This document shows, one piece after another, positions 1 through 8,576 of a stretch of 64,000 bases of DNA. This DNA is from Mesorhizobium shangrilense (GTDB lineage Bacteria; Pseudomonadota; Alphaproteobacteria; Rhizobiales; Rhizobiaceae). Numbering within the stretch: the stretch's first letter is position 1; every line of letters begins with the position of its first letter. Below the pieces are notes generated by a model. The model was not told the origin of the DNA. It did no database searches and saw nothing but the letters and a program-made list of their open reading frames with translations. The position numbers were made by a program, and so were the translations under genes. The stretch lies in the NCBI RefSeq assembly GCF_040537815.1, contig NZ_JBEWSZ010000001.1:1116001-1180000 (forward strand), in the 5' to 3' direction.

Positions 1-105
1 GAAAACGAGCACCGGATCCGCCAGGCGGCGCGCAACATCAAGCGCTTCCTGTCGTCCAGCGCCAAGCAGCCCAACAATGTGGTGCCGCTTTCCGCGCACC
101 GCTGA
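1..105 (+). CDS. C-terminal end of a probable PLP aminotransferase (partial)
   Basis: An open frame runs in from the window edge and ends at TGA 103-105, giving the last 34 residues of a protein with a basic stretch (RQAARNIKRFL). It lies 47 bases upstream of hom on the same strand. In mesorhizobia I recall an LL-diaminopimelate/alanine-type aminotransferase directly before hom, and this tail fits one. That identification rests on gene order and recollection, because no catalytic motif is inside the window. Confidence 0.4.
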   Translation, partial: ENEHRIRQAARNIKRFLSSSAKQPNNVVPLSAHR

Positions 106-152
106 GTTGCCCAACTCATATCGATCGATTTTTTTGAGGGACGTCGCCGGAC

Positions 153-1466
153 ATGGCTGAAGCATTGCGTGTTGGAATCGCCGGTCTCGGCACTGTCGGC
201 GCGTCCGTGGCGCGCGTTCTGCGTGACAAGGCAGCGGAACTGACCCGGCAGTGCGGGCGCGATATCGTCGTCACCGCCGTTTCGGCGCGCGACCCCAAGC
301 GCGACCGCGGCATCGATCTTGGCGCGACGCGGTGGTTCGACGATGCGGTGAAGATGGCGCAGACCGCTGATATCGATGTGTTCGTCGAACTGATCGGCGG
401 CGACGAGGGCCCGGCTCGCGCCTCGGTCAAGGCAGCACTCGAGGCCGGCCGTCATGTCGTCACCGCCAACAAGGCGCTGCTGGCCAAGCATGGCGTGGCG
501 CTGGCCGAGATCGCCGAGAAGAAGGGCGTGCTGCTCAACTACGAAGCGGCGGTGGCAGGCGGCATCCCAGTCATCAAGACGATGCGCGAAGCGATGGCCG
601 GCAATTCGGTCACCCGTGTCTTCGGCATCTTGAACGGCACGTGCAACTACATCCTGACCCGTATGGAAGCCGAGGGCATTTCGTTCGACGAATGCCTGAA
701 GGACGCGCAGCGGCTGGGCTATGCCGAGGCGGACCCGACCTTCGACATCGAAGGGCAGGACACCGCGCACAAGCTGTCGATCCTGACCAGCCTTGCCTTC
801 GGGACCAGGATCGCCGCCAACGACATCTATATGGAAGGCATTTCCAACATCACCCAGGCCGACATCCGTGCGGCGGCCGATCTCGGCTACCGGATAAAAC
901 TGCTTGGCGTCGCCCAGCGCACCGAGAGCGGCATCGAGCAGCGCGTGCACCCGACCATGGTGCCGACGGCCTCGGTCATCGCGCAGGTGCATGGCGTGAC
1001 CAATGCGGTGGCGATCGAGACCGACATTCTGGGCGAGCTTCTGCTCTCCGGACCGGGCGCTGGCGGCAATGCGACCGCGTCGGCGGTGATCGGCGACATC
1101 GCTGATATCGCCAAGAGCCGGCCTGGTTTCCAGCACGGCCCGGTGTTCGGCCGCCCCGCCAAGGAGTTGAAGCCCTACAAGAAGGCGCAGATGCGCAGTC
1201 ATGCCGGCGGTTACTTCATCCGGCTGACCGTGCATGACCGCATCGGTGTTTTCGCGGCAATCGCCAAGCGCATGGCCGACAATGACATTTCGCTGGAATC
1301 GATCGTGCAGCATGCTGTCAATGGCGAGGCCGAGGCGCAAAAGACAGTGATCCTTGTCACCCATGAGACCACCGAAGCTGCAGTGCGCAAGGCAGTCGAC
1401 GGCATCACCAAGGACGGCCATCTGACCGACAAGCCGCAGGTCATCCGCATCGAGCGGGCCGGGTAG
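153..1466 (+). CDS. hom: Homoserine dehydrogenase
   Basis: Reduces aspartate semialdehyde to homoserine with NAD(P)H in the cytoplasm, the branch step to threonine and methionine. At 437 residues it has the usual length of the ACT-containing form. Visible features are an N-terminal Rossmann loop (GIAGLGTVG, residues 8-16), the TANKALLAKHG segment near residue 105, the substrate-binding/catalytic stretch around GQDTAHKLSILTSLAFG, and a C-terminal ACT domain from about residue 353 (VHDRIGVFAAIAKRMAD) expected to bind threonine for feedback control. GAGGGA lies about 11 bases before the ATG. It probably forms a unit with the aminotransferase whose end opens the window. Confidence 0.96.
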   Translation: MAEALRVGIAGLGTVGASVARVLRDKAAELTRQCGRDIVVTAVSARDPKRDRGIDLGATRWFDDAVKMAQTADIDVFVELIGGDEGPARASVKAALEAGRHVVTANKALLAKHGVALAEIAEKKGVLLNYEAAVAGGIPVIKTMREAMAGNSVTRVFGILNGTCNYILTRMEAEGISFDECLKDAQRLGYAEADPTFDIEGQDTAHKLSILTSLAFGTRIAANDIYMEGISNITQADIRAAADLGYRIKLLGVAQRTESGIEQRVHPTMVPTASVIAQVHGVTNAVAIETDILGELLLSGPGAGGNATASAVIGDIADIAKSRPGFQHGPVFGRPAKELKPYKKAQMRSHAGGYFIRLTVHDRIGVFAAIAKRMADNDISLESIVQHAVNGEAEAQKTVILVTHETTEAAVRKAVDGITKDGHLTDKPQVIRIERAG

Positions 1467-1606
1467 GAATCAACCGGCCTTCGCCTCCTGGTCCGTCGAG
1501 GCCAATGATCCCATAGTTCTCACTTGAACCCGGTCGAGCGTCATGGCGATCGGAACGAAATTGCGTGCGCGCCGTTCTCTTGGTCTACAACCAAAGGAAC
1601 CTTTCA

Positions 1607-1966
1607 ATGGCTGATGCAAACAAGTCCGACGTCCCTCACATCGACGATATCCAGAAGACGCTCGAAAAGCAGATCGCGGAACTCCGCAAGGAGATCACCA
1701 AGATCAACAAGAGCATTTCGGAGCGAGGTGCCGAACTGGTCGACGATGCCAGGGAACAGGCGTCCGACATGTATGACACCGCCGCGGCGCGCGCGTCGCG
1801 AACCGCGCAGCAGCTGCGCACCCAGGCGCAGGCCGTCTCCGAGGTCGCACGCGACAATCCAGGCACGACGACAGCCGTGGTCGGTATCATCGGCTTGATC
1901 GGTTTTCTCGCGGGAATTGCAGTGGGACAGGCGATGAGCGACACGCCGCGCCGCTGGTATCAGTAG
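1607..1966 (+). CDS. DUF883 family (ElaB/YqjD-like) membrane-anchored protein
   Basis: A 119-residue protein. Residues 12-82 form a charged, heptad-like helix (KTLEKQIAELRKEITKINK) and residues 87-108 form one glycine-rich membrane segment followed by a short basic tail (TPRRWYQ). This layout, with DNPG just before the membrane helix, is that of DUF883/ElaB/YqjD proteins. In E. coli these are C-tail-anchored inner-membrane proteins linked to stationary phase and ribosomes. The ATG at 1607 is chosen over an in-frame ATG at 1565 because AAAGGA at 1593-1598 precedes it correctly. It is followed by another small membrane protein gene. Confidence 0.8.
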   Translation: MADANKSDVPHIDDIQKTLEKQIAELRKEITKINKSISERGAELVDDAREQASDMYDTAAARASRTAQQLRTQAQAVSEVARDNPGTTTAVVGIIGLIGFLAGIAVGQAMSDTPRRWYQ

Positions 1967-2029
1967 TCCAGTCGATGGCCGGCTCAGCCGGCCTCTTCGT
2001 CTCGGCACAGCAATTTCAAGGAGGGTTTT

Positions 2030-2197
2030 ATGGCGTCGTCCATGCTGATAGGCATCCTGATCACGTTTCTGGTGATCATTCTCGTTCTTTATCTTGTGCA
2101 GCGGCTTCCGCTCGATGCCAGGATGCGGCAGATCGTTCAGATCATCGTCATCATCATCGGCATCATCTCGCTGTTGAAGTATCTCGCGGTTTTCTAG
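2030..2197 (+). CDS. 55-residue double-membrane-span protein (Thivi_2564-like)
   Basis: A short gene with a near-perfect ribosome-binding site, AAGGAGGG at 2018-2025, four bases before the ATG. The product is almost all hydrophobic: a first span at residues 5-23, a short polar turn (QRLPLDARMRQ, residues 24-34) and a second isoleucine-rich span at residues 35-54. The layout resembles the small Thivi_2564 family, whose function is unknown. It lies 63 bases after the DUF883 gene and before a hairpin at 2231-2260, so the two small membrane proteins may be made together. The family name comes from memory of the pattern only. Confidence 0.7.
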   Translation: MASSMLIGILITFLVIILVLYLVQRLPLDARMRQIVQIIVIIIGIISLLKYLAVF

Positions 2198-2230
2198 GCC
2201 TGTAATCCAGCAAATCCGACCTGATCCAAC

Positions 2231-2260
2231 GCACGCCCGGCCCACCAATGCCGGGTGTGC
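2231..2260 (+). terminator. Hairpin after the 55-residue gene
   Basis: GCACGCCCGGC (2231-2241) pairs with GCCGGGTGTGC (2250-2260) through 11 base pairs including one G-T, around an 8-base loop. The following CTTCGTTATA has only a weak T-run. It lies 34 bases past the stop of the small membrane gene and is a plausible terminator separating it from glpX. A second small hairpin (2362-2377, GCCTCC/GGAGGC) sits in the glpX leader. Confidence 0.5.
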
Positions 2261-2403
2261 TTCGTTATAGCGCCCGACTTCAATCGATTGATATTGTTGC
2301 CTTTTCGAGAAATCCCCCAACAGGTCTTGCCGTTGTCATGCTCGTTTGACAAAAGAGACGCGCCTCCGGCGGGAGGCCGCCTGCCAACGAGGATTTTCCC
2401 CAG

Positions 2404-3387
2404 ATGAATGTGGCTCACAACATTGTCGCCGGTCTCGACCGGATACTCACCATGGAACTGGTGCGCGTCACCGAAAGGGCCGCCGTCGCGGCCGCCAGGC
2501 TGCGTGGGCGCGGCGACGAAATGGCCGCCGACCAGGTCGCGGTCGACGCCATGCGCCAGGAACTCAATCGTCTCGCCATCAAGGGCACGGTGGTGATCGG
2601 CGAGGGCGAGCGTGACGAGGCGCCGATGCTCTATATCGGCGAGGAGGTCGGCACCGGCAAAGGTCCGGCCGTCGATATCGCTCTCGATCCGCTCGAAGGC
2701 ACGACGATCTGCGCCAAGAACCTTCCCAACGCACTTGCCGTCATTGCCATCGCCGAGAAGGGCAGCCTGCTGTTCGCTCCCGATGTCTACATGGACAAGA
2801 TCGCCATCGGTCCCGGCTATGCCGACGGCATCATCGACATCGACGCAACGCCCGCCGAAAACATCGCCAGTCTTGCCCGGGCCAAGGGTGTCGCGGTGTC
2901 CGATATCACGGCCTGCATCCTGGACCGGCCACGTCATGCCAAGCTGATCGAAGCCGTGCGCGCCACGGGGGCTGCGATCCGGCTGATTGGCGACGGCGAC
3001 GTTGCCGGCGTCATTCATACGACCGACCCGGAGGAAACCGGCATCGACATCTATCTCGGCACCGGTGGTGCGCCGGAAGGTGTGCTGGCCGCTGCCGCAT
3101 TGCGCTGCACCGGGGGGCAGATGGAGGGTCGGCTGATTCTCGATACGCCGGAAAAAGTCGAACGGGCCGCCAAGATGGGCATCTCCGATCCGAAGCGGGT
3201 GTATCGGACTGATGACATGGCGCGCGGCGATGTTCTGTTTGCGGCGACCGGCGTCACCGACGGCAACATGCTGGCCGGCGTCAAGTTCGGCCACAACTAC
3301 ATCACGACGCATACGATCGTGCTGCGTTCGTCGTCGCGAACCGTGCGCGAGATCAAGGCGCGGCACCAGGATCTGGAAAAGTTTTGA
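2404..3387 (+). CDS. glpX: Class II fructose-1,6-bisphosphatase
   Basis: Hydrolyses fructose 1,6-bisphosphate to fructose 6-phosphate, the gluconeogenic phosphatase step, needed when growing on C4 acids or other non-sugar carbon. At 327 residues it has the normal family length. GEGERDE at residues 66-72, the metal/phosphate-binding DPLEGTT at 95-101, and the later GTGGAPEGVLAAAALRC stretch are the family signatures. It stands between the small membrane protein genes and recJ. The hom-glpX-recJ order matches what I recall for rhizobial chromosomes. Confidence 0.96.
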   Translation: MNVAHNIVAGLDRILTMELVRVTERAAVAAARLRGRGDEMAADQVAVDAMRQELNRLAIKGTVVIGEGERDEAPMLYIGEEVGTGKGPAVDIALDPLEGTTICAKNLPNALAVIAIAEKGSLLFAPDVYMDKIAIGPGYADGIIDIDATPAENIASLARAKGVAVSDITACILDRPRHAKLIEAVRATGAAIRLIGDGDVAGVIHTTDPEETGIDIYLGTGGAPEGVLAAAALRCTGGQMEGRLILDTPEKVERAAKMGISDPKRVYRTDDMARGDVLFAATGVTDGNMLAGVKFGHNYITTHTIVLRSSSRTVREIKARHQDLEKF

Positions 3388-3421
3388 TACCTTCCTGCTT
3401 AGCCGTCGCATATTGTGAGAA

Positions 3422-5233
3422 ATGACAATTTTGCAGACGGCGCGTCGCATGACGGGCGAAAAACGACTTTTTCTTGATGTCAGGCAGTCGGCAACCGGTG
3501 TTTCTTGGGAACACCGGTTGACGGCGCGACAGGACATGACGGCGCTCGCCATCGCGCAAGGCCATGGCGTGCCCGACATCGTTGCCCGCGTGCTTGCCGG
3601 GCGCGGCGTGACCGCGGAACAGACCGAGCGCTTTCTCGACCCGACCATCCGTGACCTCCTGCCCGATCCGGCGTCTCTGACCGGTATGGAGAGAGCCGCC
3701 GCACGCATCGCCGCGGCGGTGATGACCAAGGAGAAGGTGGCGATCTTCGGCGACTATGATGTCGACGGTGCGGCTTCATCGGCGTTGCTCAAACGGTTTC
3801 TCGCGCATTTTTCCGTGCCGTCGGAAATCTATATCCCCGACCGGATCTTCGAGGGGTATGGTCCCAATCCCGATGCGATGCGAGAACTGGTTTCGCGCGG
3901 CGCAACACTGATCGTGACCGTCGACTGCGGCACCAACAGCGCGGCTTCCGTCGACGCGGCAATGGAGGCTGGCGCCGATGTCGTGGTGCTCGACCACCAT
4001 CAGGTTGGCGGTCCGTTGCCGGAGGCCATCGCCGTGGTCAATCCCAACCGCGAGGACGACCTTTCGGGGCAAGGCCACCTTTGTGCGGCGGGTGTCGTCT
4101 TTCTCACACTGGTCCAGACAGCAAAAATCCTGCGCGGCCGCCTGACCGACGAACCGCCGCCGGACCTGCTTTCCATGCTGGACCTGGTTGCCTTAGCGAC
4201 CGTCTGTGACGTGGTGCCGCTTACCGGCGTCAACCGCGCCTTTGTCGTCAAGGGACTGCAGGTGGCGCGCCAGCAGAAGAATGAGGGCCTGGCGGCGCTG
4301 GCGCGCGTGTCGCGCATCGGCGAGCCGATCAACACGTTCCATCTGGCCTATTTGATCGGGCCGCGCATCAACGCCGGCGGACGCATCGGCGACGCGGCAC
4401 TTGGCAGCCGGCTGCTCGCCACCGACGATCCGGTCGAGGCCCGCACCATTTCCGAGACGCTGGACCGACTGAACCAGGAGCGGCAGCTGATGGAGCAGGA
4501 GATGCTGGCGGCGGCGCGCGCCGAGGCCGACGCCGAGCTTGCTGGCGGCAATGGTCCGGCAATTGTCGTCACCGCCAGCAACAACTGGCACCCAGGCATC
4601 GTCGGCCTGCTTGCCTCGCGGCTGAAGGACCATGCGCGCCGGCCGGCCTTCGCCATCGCTTTCAACGCCAATGGCGTCGGTACAGGTTCAGGCCGCTCGG
4701 TGTCGGGCTTCGATCTCGGTCGCCTGGTTCGCGAAGCAGCCGATGCCGGGCTGATCATCAAGGGCGGTGGCCATGCCATGGCGGCGGGCATCACGGTGGA
4801 GCGCGCGAAGCTCGGCGAGCTCAGAGCCTTCTTCGAGGAGCGCGCCGCCGGCGATGTGTTCCGGTTGCAGGACGAGGAGAGCCTGGCGATCGACGGGGCG
4901 CTGGCCGCCGAGGGCGCGACGCTTGGCCTGCTCGATGCACTGGAAAAGGCAGGTCCTTTCGGCGCCGGGCATGTGGCGCCGGTCTTCGCTCTGCCGCGTC
5001 ATCGGCTTGCGGATGCGCGCCCGGTCGGCACCAATCACATCCGCGCCGAGCTGCAGTCCGAAAGCGGTGGCCGCATCCAGGCGATAGCGTTCCGCGCCAT
5101 AGATACCGCGCTCGGCGAATTCCTGTTCAAGAACCGGGGCAAGACCGTGCACGTTGCCGGCTCGCTGTCCGGCAATTACTGGAACGGCAACCGCACGGTG
5201 CAGTTTCGCATCACCGATGCCGCGCTCGCCTGA
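3422..5233 (+). CDS. recJ: Single-stranded-DNA-specific exonuclease RecJ
   Basis: A 5'-3' ssDNA exonuclease used in RecF recombination, mismatch repair and fork processing. The 603 residues carry the DHH phosphoesterase motifs: FGDYDVDG (residues 109-116), TVDCGTN (166-172) and DHHQ (191-194). A DHHA1 motif, GGGHAMAAG, follows near residue 448, and an OB-fold-like C-terminal domain completes the protein. The start is uncertain: ATG 3422 has only a weak GAGAA before it, and an in-frame ATG at 3449 would remove nine residues. The stop codon TGA (5231-5233) shares a base with the left arm of a palindromic repeat, so the repeat begins where the gene ends. Confidence 0.95.
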   Translation: MTILQTARRMTGEKRLFLDVRQSATGVSWEHRLTARQDMTALAIAQGHGVPDIVARVLAGRGVTAEQTERFLDPTIRDLLPDPASLTGMERAAARIAAAVMTKEKVAIFGDYDVDGAASSALLKRFLAHFSVPSEIYIPDRIFEGYGPNPDAMRELVSRGATLIVTVDCGTNSAASVDAAMEAGADVVVLDHHQVGGPLPEAIAVVNPNREDDLSGQGHLCAAGVVFLTLVQTAKILRGRLTDEPPPDLLSMLDLVALATVCDVVPLTGVNRAFVVKGLQVARQQKNEGLAALARVSRIGEPINTFHLAYLIGPRINAGGRIGDAALGSRLLATDDPVEARTISETLDRLNQERQLMEQEMLAAARAEADAELAGGNGPAIVVTASNNWHPGIVGLLASRLKDHARRPAFAIAFNANGVGTGSGRSVSGFDLGRLVREAADAGLIIKGGGHAMAAGITVERAKLGELRAFFEERAAGDVFRLQDEESLAIDGALAAEGATLGLLDALEKAGPFGAGHVAPVFALPRHRLADARPVGTNHIRAELQSESGGRIQAIAFRAIDTALGEFLFKNRGKTVHVAGSLSGNYWNGNRTVQFRITDAALA

Positions 5234-5339
5234 TGCATGTCGCCCAAAAGTGACCTCGGTTTCTGGGAGAACGACATGCATGAAAACAAAAGAGCTAAAG
5301 CGCGTCGCATGAATCCGTTTCGACGCGACGCGCTTTAGC
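5233..5339. repeat. Composite palindromic intergenic repeat (two hairpins)
   Basis: Two adjacent inverted repeats fill the gap between convergent genes. The first pairs ATGCATGTCG (5233-5242) with CGACATGCAT (5272-5281). The second pairs GCTAAAGCGCGTCGC (5294-5308) with GCGACGCGCTTTAGC (5325-5339), a perfect 15-bp stem with a 16-base loop. I recall nearly the same composite between many mesorhizobial genes. There is no T-run, but as RNA the stems are strong on both strands and could end or stabilise both converging transcripts. Confidence 0.8.
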
Positions 5340-5359
5340 CACAACTGAGGCTACGCAAC

Positions 5360-5917
5360 TCAGCCGGCCGGTGCGTAACGCAGCAGGGTCACGCCCTGGG
5401 CAAGGCTCTCCGTGCCAAGCGGCTTCAAGGCCAGCGACAGGCCGGACTGGAAGTACGGCTTGCCACCGCCCAGCACGATCGGATGCATGTAGAGCCGATA
5501 TTCGTCGATGAGACCGGCTCGTGCCAGACCGGCGGCAAGGTCGGCGCCGCCGAGGATGATGAGGCCCTCCGTCCCGGCCTTGAGAGATCTTACCGTGGCC
5601 TGGGCATCGTCATTCACCAGCCGGGCGTTAGGCCCGACTTGCCGAAGCGTGGCCGAGAATACGATTTTCGGCGTCTCCCGCCATGCACCAGCAAAATCCC
5701 GCTCGACCTCGGTGGCGCCGGTCTCGCGATCCGGACTGTCCCAGAAGCGCATCATCTCGTACATACGGCGCCCGGCGAGCACGACCGAGGCCTGTCTCAT
5801 CATGTCGTTGAAATGCTGGTGCAATTCCGTCTCGGGCACCGGCAGGCCGATGTCGCCGTCTGGCCCTGCGATGTAGCCGTCCAAAGACGTCAGCATGGAA
5901 TAGACGATCCTGGCCAT
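5360..5917 (-). CDS. Dihydrofolate reductase-like (RibD C-terminal domain) protein
   Basis: A 185-residue protein of the RibD_C/DHFR-like fold. It opens with MARIVYSMLTSLDGYIAGPDGD, has LAGRRMYEMM around residue 47, and carries the NADPH-loop segment EGLIILGGADLAAGL followed by DEYRLYMHPIVLGGGKPYF. Stand-alone members are taken to be NADPH-dependent reductases, but most have no known substrate. The start at 5917 is set by GGAGG eight bases upstream and by homology beginning there, so an upstream in-frame extension to 6025 is not used. A 25-base palindrome at 5951-5975 is a candidate operator. Confidence 0.85.
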   Translation of the reverse strand: MARIVYSMLTSLDGYIAGPDGDIGLPVPETELHQHFNDMMRQASVVLAGRRMYEMMRFWDSPDRETGATEVERDFAGAWRETPKIVFSATLRQVGPNARLVNDDAQATVRSLKAGTEGLIILGGADLAAGLARAGLIDEYRLYMHPIVLGGGKPYFQSGLSLALKPLGTESLAQGVTLLRYAPAG

Positions 5918-5950
5918 CGGCGCCTCCGTTCTATCCGCGCAGATCAACAT

Positions 5951-5975
5951 AACCAATTGCAATTTGCAATCGGTT
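5951..5975 (-). promoter_or_regulatory. 25-base palindrome, candidate repressor operator
   Basis: ATTGCAA-T-TTGCAAT (5956-5970) is a perfect 7+1+7 palindrome. The outer bases AACCA/CGGTT extend it to 12-base arms with one mismatch. It lies 34-58 bases upstream of the start of the DHFR-like gene, where a promoter should be. The size and symmetry suit a small dimeric repressor such as an ArsR, MarR or TetR protein. No regulator gene is adjacent. Confidence 0.5.
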
Positions 5976-6076
5976 TGTCGCGAAGGGACGAATAGCGTTG
6001 CAGCGGTGGCAGGCAGACGCAGCATCGCGTCGTCAATATCACGGGCGCACCGGCATTTTCCAAACGATGGATGTGG

Positions 6077-7051
6077 TTAGGCGAGAACCGACTGCAATCG
6101 GGTCAGTTCGCCGATCTGGGCCATCGTCGCCTGATAGCCGAGGCTGATCGCCTCGTCGGCGCGATGGAACTCGGTCAAGCCGATATGGCTGAGCTTTGGC
6201 TGCAGCGACATGTCCGGAGGATCGCCCGCGAGGCGCGCGCGTGAAATGCGGTCCTGGATGATGTTGAAGGCTTCGACCATGACGCCTGTGATGCCGAGCC
6301 GCGTCTGATGCGACGGGTGATCAGGGTCGACGCGGCCGGCGCGCTGCGCGTCCTTTTCGATAACAAGTTCGCCGGCGCTGTGTTTGATCACCGCGGCGCG
6401 CCCGAACAGATCGTAGTGAAGGTTGACCGCGACCACGAGCGGTTGCTCATAGGCGCGGCAGACCGAAACCGGCACCGGGTTGACTAGGGCACCATCGACC
6501 AGAACGCGGCCATTGCAGTCCACTGGCTCGAACACGCCGGGCAACGCATAGGAAGCGCGCATGGCGGTGATGAGCGAGCCGTTCGACAGCCAGATCTCAT
6601 GGCCGGTTCGGATCTCCGAGGCGACGCAGACAAAGGGCTTTGGCAGGTCCTCGAAACGAATGCCCGCCATATGCTCGCGCATGCGCGCGTCGAGTTTCAT
6701 GCCGCCGAACAGACCGCTGCCGCGCAGATTGAGATCGAGCAGGCCAAAGATGCGCCGCTTTGTCAGGCTGCGCGCGAACTCCTCCAGCTCATCCAGTTTG
6801 CCGGCAAGGTAACAGCCGCCGACCAGCGCGCCGATGGATGTGCCGGCTATCATCGACACTTCGATGCCGGCTTCGTCGAGTGCACGCAGCACGCCGATAT
6901 GGGCCCACCCGCGGGCGCAGCCGCCACCCAATGCCAGGGAGATGCCGGTTTTCTTAAGGGGGGTCGGTTCGGACGCGCCGCCGGACGAGGAGAGGCCGTT
7001 GGCTTCTCGAACGTCTGACCGGTTACGCAATGACGCCCACTCGAGCATCAT
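6077..7051 (-). CDS. Patatin-like phospholipase family protein
   Basis: A predicted serine acyl hydrolase acting on phospholipid or another lipid ester. The 324 residues contain the oxyanion-hole loop GGGCARGW (42-49), the nucleophile elbow GTSIG (70-74, Ser72) and the catalytic dyad DGA (186-188), in the order and spacing of bacterial patatins such as RssA/YchK. No signal peptide is visible; residues 1-34 are a polar extension. An N-terminal ATG pair makes the exact start uncertain. It is transcribed alone, with hisI upstream on the same strand after 81 bases. Confidence 0.9.
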   Translation of the reverse strand: MMLEWASLRNRSDVREANGLSSSGGASEPTPLKKTGISLALGGGCARGWAHIGVLRALDEAGIEVSMIAGTSIGALVGGCYLAGKLDELEEFARSLTKRRIFGLLDLNLRGSGLFGGMKLDARMREHMAGIRFEDLPKPFVCVASEIRTGHEIWLSNGSLITAMRASYALPGVFEPVDCNGRVLVDGALVNPVPVSVCRAYEQPLVVAVNLHYDLFGRAAVIKHSAGELVIEKDAQRAGRVDPDHPSHQTRLGITGVMVEAFNIIQDRISRARLAGDPPDMSLQPKLSHIGLTEFHRADEAISLGYQATMAQIGELTRLQSVLA

Positions 7052-7132
7052 GATCTCCCTTGTCCCGCATCCCTTGTACCGAAAGGATGTTTGAGAATAG
7101 TGAACATGAGTGGTTTGTGAATATGGAATGGT

Positions 7133-7591
7133 TCACAAAGGCTTCCGATACGTCTTTTCCGCATCGAACAGAGGTTTGCTGCCGTCGTCGGCAAGCGTCC
7201 CCTTGCCGTCGATCAGCCCCACCGTCCGATAAAAGCATGAACGCCGACCAGTGTGACAGGTTGCATCGTGGCCCAACACTTTGACGCGCAGCCACAATGC
7301 GTCCTGGTCGCAGTCGGTCCGCATCTCGACGACGTGCTGGAAGTTGCCCGAGGTCTCGCCTTTTTTCCAAAGCGCGTTGCGTGAACGCGACCAGTAGTGG
7401 GCGATGCCGGTTTCCAGCGTCAGCGCCAATGCTTGGGCATTCATATGCGCGACCATCAGCAGCATGCCGTCCTCGGCATCGGTGACGACGACGGTGACGA
7501 GGCCGCTAGCATCGAAGCGCGGTGAAAAGACCGCGCCTTCTTCCAATATTTTCTTGTCCGAGGGAGCTTTCGGGAATTCCAATGCCGACAT
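7133..7591 (-). CDS. hisI: Phosphoribosyl-AMP cyclohydrolase
   Basis: Opens the adenine ring of phosphoribosyl-AMP, the third step of histidine synthesis. This is the stand-alone HisI form (152 residues), without a fused HisE domain. The metal-binding acidic and cysteine residues are present in [12 protein letters not shown] and in the later [32 protein letters not shown] is the family substrate-binding stretch. It lies downstream of folE on the same strand, with a palindromic repeat between. The other his genes are not in the window. Confidence 0.95.
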   Translation of the reverse strand: MSALEFPKAPSDKKILEEGAVFSPRFDASGLVTVVVTDAEDGMLLMVAHMNAQALALTLETGIAHYWSRSRNALWKKGETSGNFQHVVEMRTDCDQDALWLRVKVLGHDATCHTGRRSCFYRTVGLIDGKGTLADDGSKPLFDAEKTYRKPL

Positions 7592-7611
7592 CGCCGGTCC
7601 TTATCTTGTTT

Positions 7612-7681
7612 GACCATGATCTTGTCCGAAAACCGGCATCCACTTTTCGCTGACGCGGTCCTTCGGTTCGGGATCATGGTC
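7612..7681. repeat. Palindromic intergenic repeat between hisI and folE
   Basis: GACCATGATC (7612-7621) and GATCATGGTC (7672-7681) are perfect 10-base inverted arms. Inside them CCGAAAA and TTTTCG form a second paired layer. I recall very similar sequence in many rhizobial intergenic regions. It lies after the folE stop and before the hisI start on their shared strand, so it may form a structure between the two messages. Confidence 0.75.
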
Positions 7682-7700
7682 TGGCGACCGGCGAGGGGCG

Positions 7701-8336
7701 TTACGCCCTGCCGCCGCGCACCATGGTGACGAAGCGAACCTGCTCCTCGGGCGTGTCCTTGAACACACCGGTGAAGGTCGAGGTCAGCGTTGTGGAACCC
7801 TGCTTGCGGATGCCGCGCATGGCCATGCACATATGCTCGGCCTCGATCATGACGGCGACGCCGCGCGGATTGAGCACGTCCTGGATGACACCGGCGATCT
7901 GCGCGGTCATCGCTTCCTGGGTCTGCAGGCGATGGGCGAAGATGTCGACCACGCGCGCGATCTTGGAGAGACCGACGACCTTGCCGTCCGGCAGGTAACC
8001 GACATGGGCCTTGCCGATGATCGGCACCATATGGTGCTCGCAATGCGAGTGGAATGTGATGTCCTTGACGATGACCAGGTCGTCATAGCCGGCCACCTCC
8101 TCGAAGGTGCGGCCAAGCTCCTCGGCCGGGCACATGTCGTAGCCGCCGAACATCTCGCGAAAAGCCTTTGTCACGCGCCTCGGCGTGTCGATCAGGCCCT
8201 CGCGGTCCGGATTATCGCCGGTCCAGCGCAAAAGCGTGCGCACCGCGGCCTCGACCTCGGCTTCGCTCGGCCGGTCGGTGACCGGCTTCTCCATATAGGC
8301 GGACTGGGGCATGAGTTTCTTGATGACGGCATCCAT
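7701..8336 (-). CDS. folE: GTP cyclohydrolase I
   Basis: Converts GTP to 7,8-dihydroneopterin triphosphate, the entry to folate (and queuosine) synthesis. The 211 residues include the zinc/active-site motif [10 protein letters not shown], the [18 protein letters not shown] helix and the second zinc cysteine in EHMCMAMRG, all typical of FolE type I. The start at 8336 (MDAVIKK) is chosen because GGGAG precedes it at good spacing; an in-frame extension to 8453 lacks the family pattern. It diverges from the Fe-S scaffold gene. Confidence 0.96.
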   Translation of the reverse strand: MDAVIKKLMPQSAYMEKPVTDRPSEAEVEAAVRTLLRWTGDNPDREGLIDTPRRVTKAFREMFGGYDMCPAEELGRTFEEVAGYDDLVIVKDITFHSHCEHHMVPIIGKAHVGYLPDGKVVGLSKIARVVDIFAHRLQTQEAMTAQIAGVIQDVLNPRGVAVMIEAEHMCMAMRGIRKQGSTTLTSTFTGVFKDTPEEQVRFVTMVRGGRA

Positions 8337-8472
8337 AAAAGGCGTCTCCCGTAGTTCCCCTCGGTGGAGGAACGAGTTGAACGGACCACAACCTTCGGTT
8401 TCAGAAACTCGCCCGGTTTCCGGCCCCGTAAGCGGCGTGAACAGATTTGGCAAGGACGCGGCTTATGGTTGC

Positions 8473-8502
8473 CTTGTCGATACCCGACTGCCAGCATTAT
8501 AT
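8473..8502 (+). promoter_or_regulatory. Candidate housekeeping promoter for the Fe-S scaffold gene
   Basis: CTTGTC (8473-8478) and TTATAT (8497-8502) are separated by 18 bases. They lie about 75 bases before the scaffold gene start and resemble the alphaproteobacterial CTTGAC/CTATAT pattern. The TATATAT stretch stands out in otherwise GC-rich sequence. This is a reading of base patterns only. Confidence 0.4.
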
Positions 8503-8576
8503 ATGGTCGTGCCCAGCGAAAGGAAGACACTACAGCGGCAATCGCTGTTCGCTTGGCGGCGACGGATTGGAAAATT

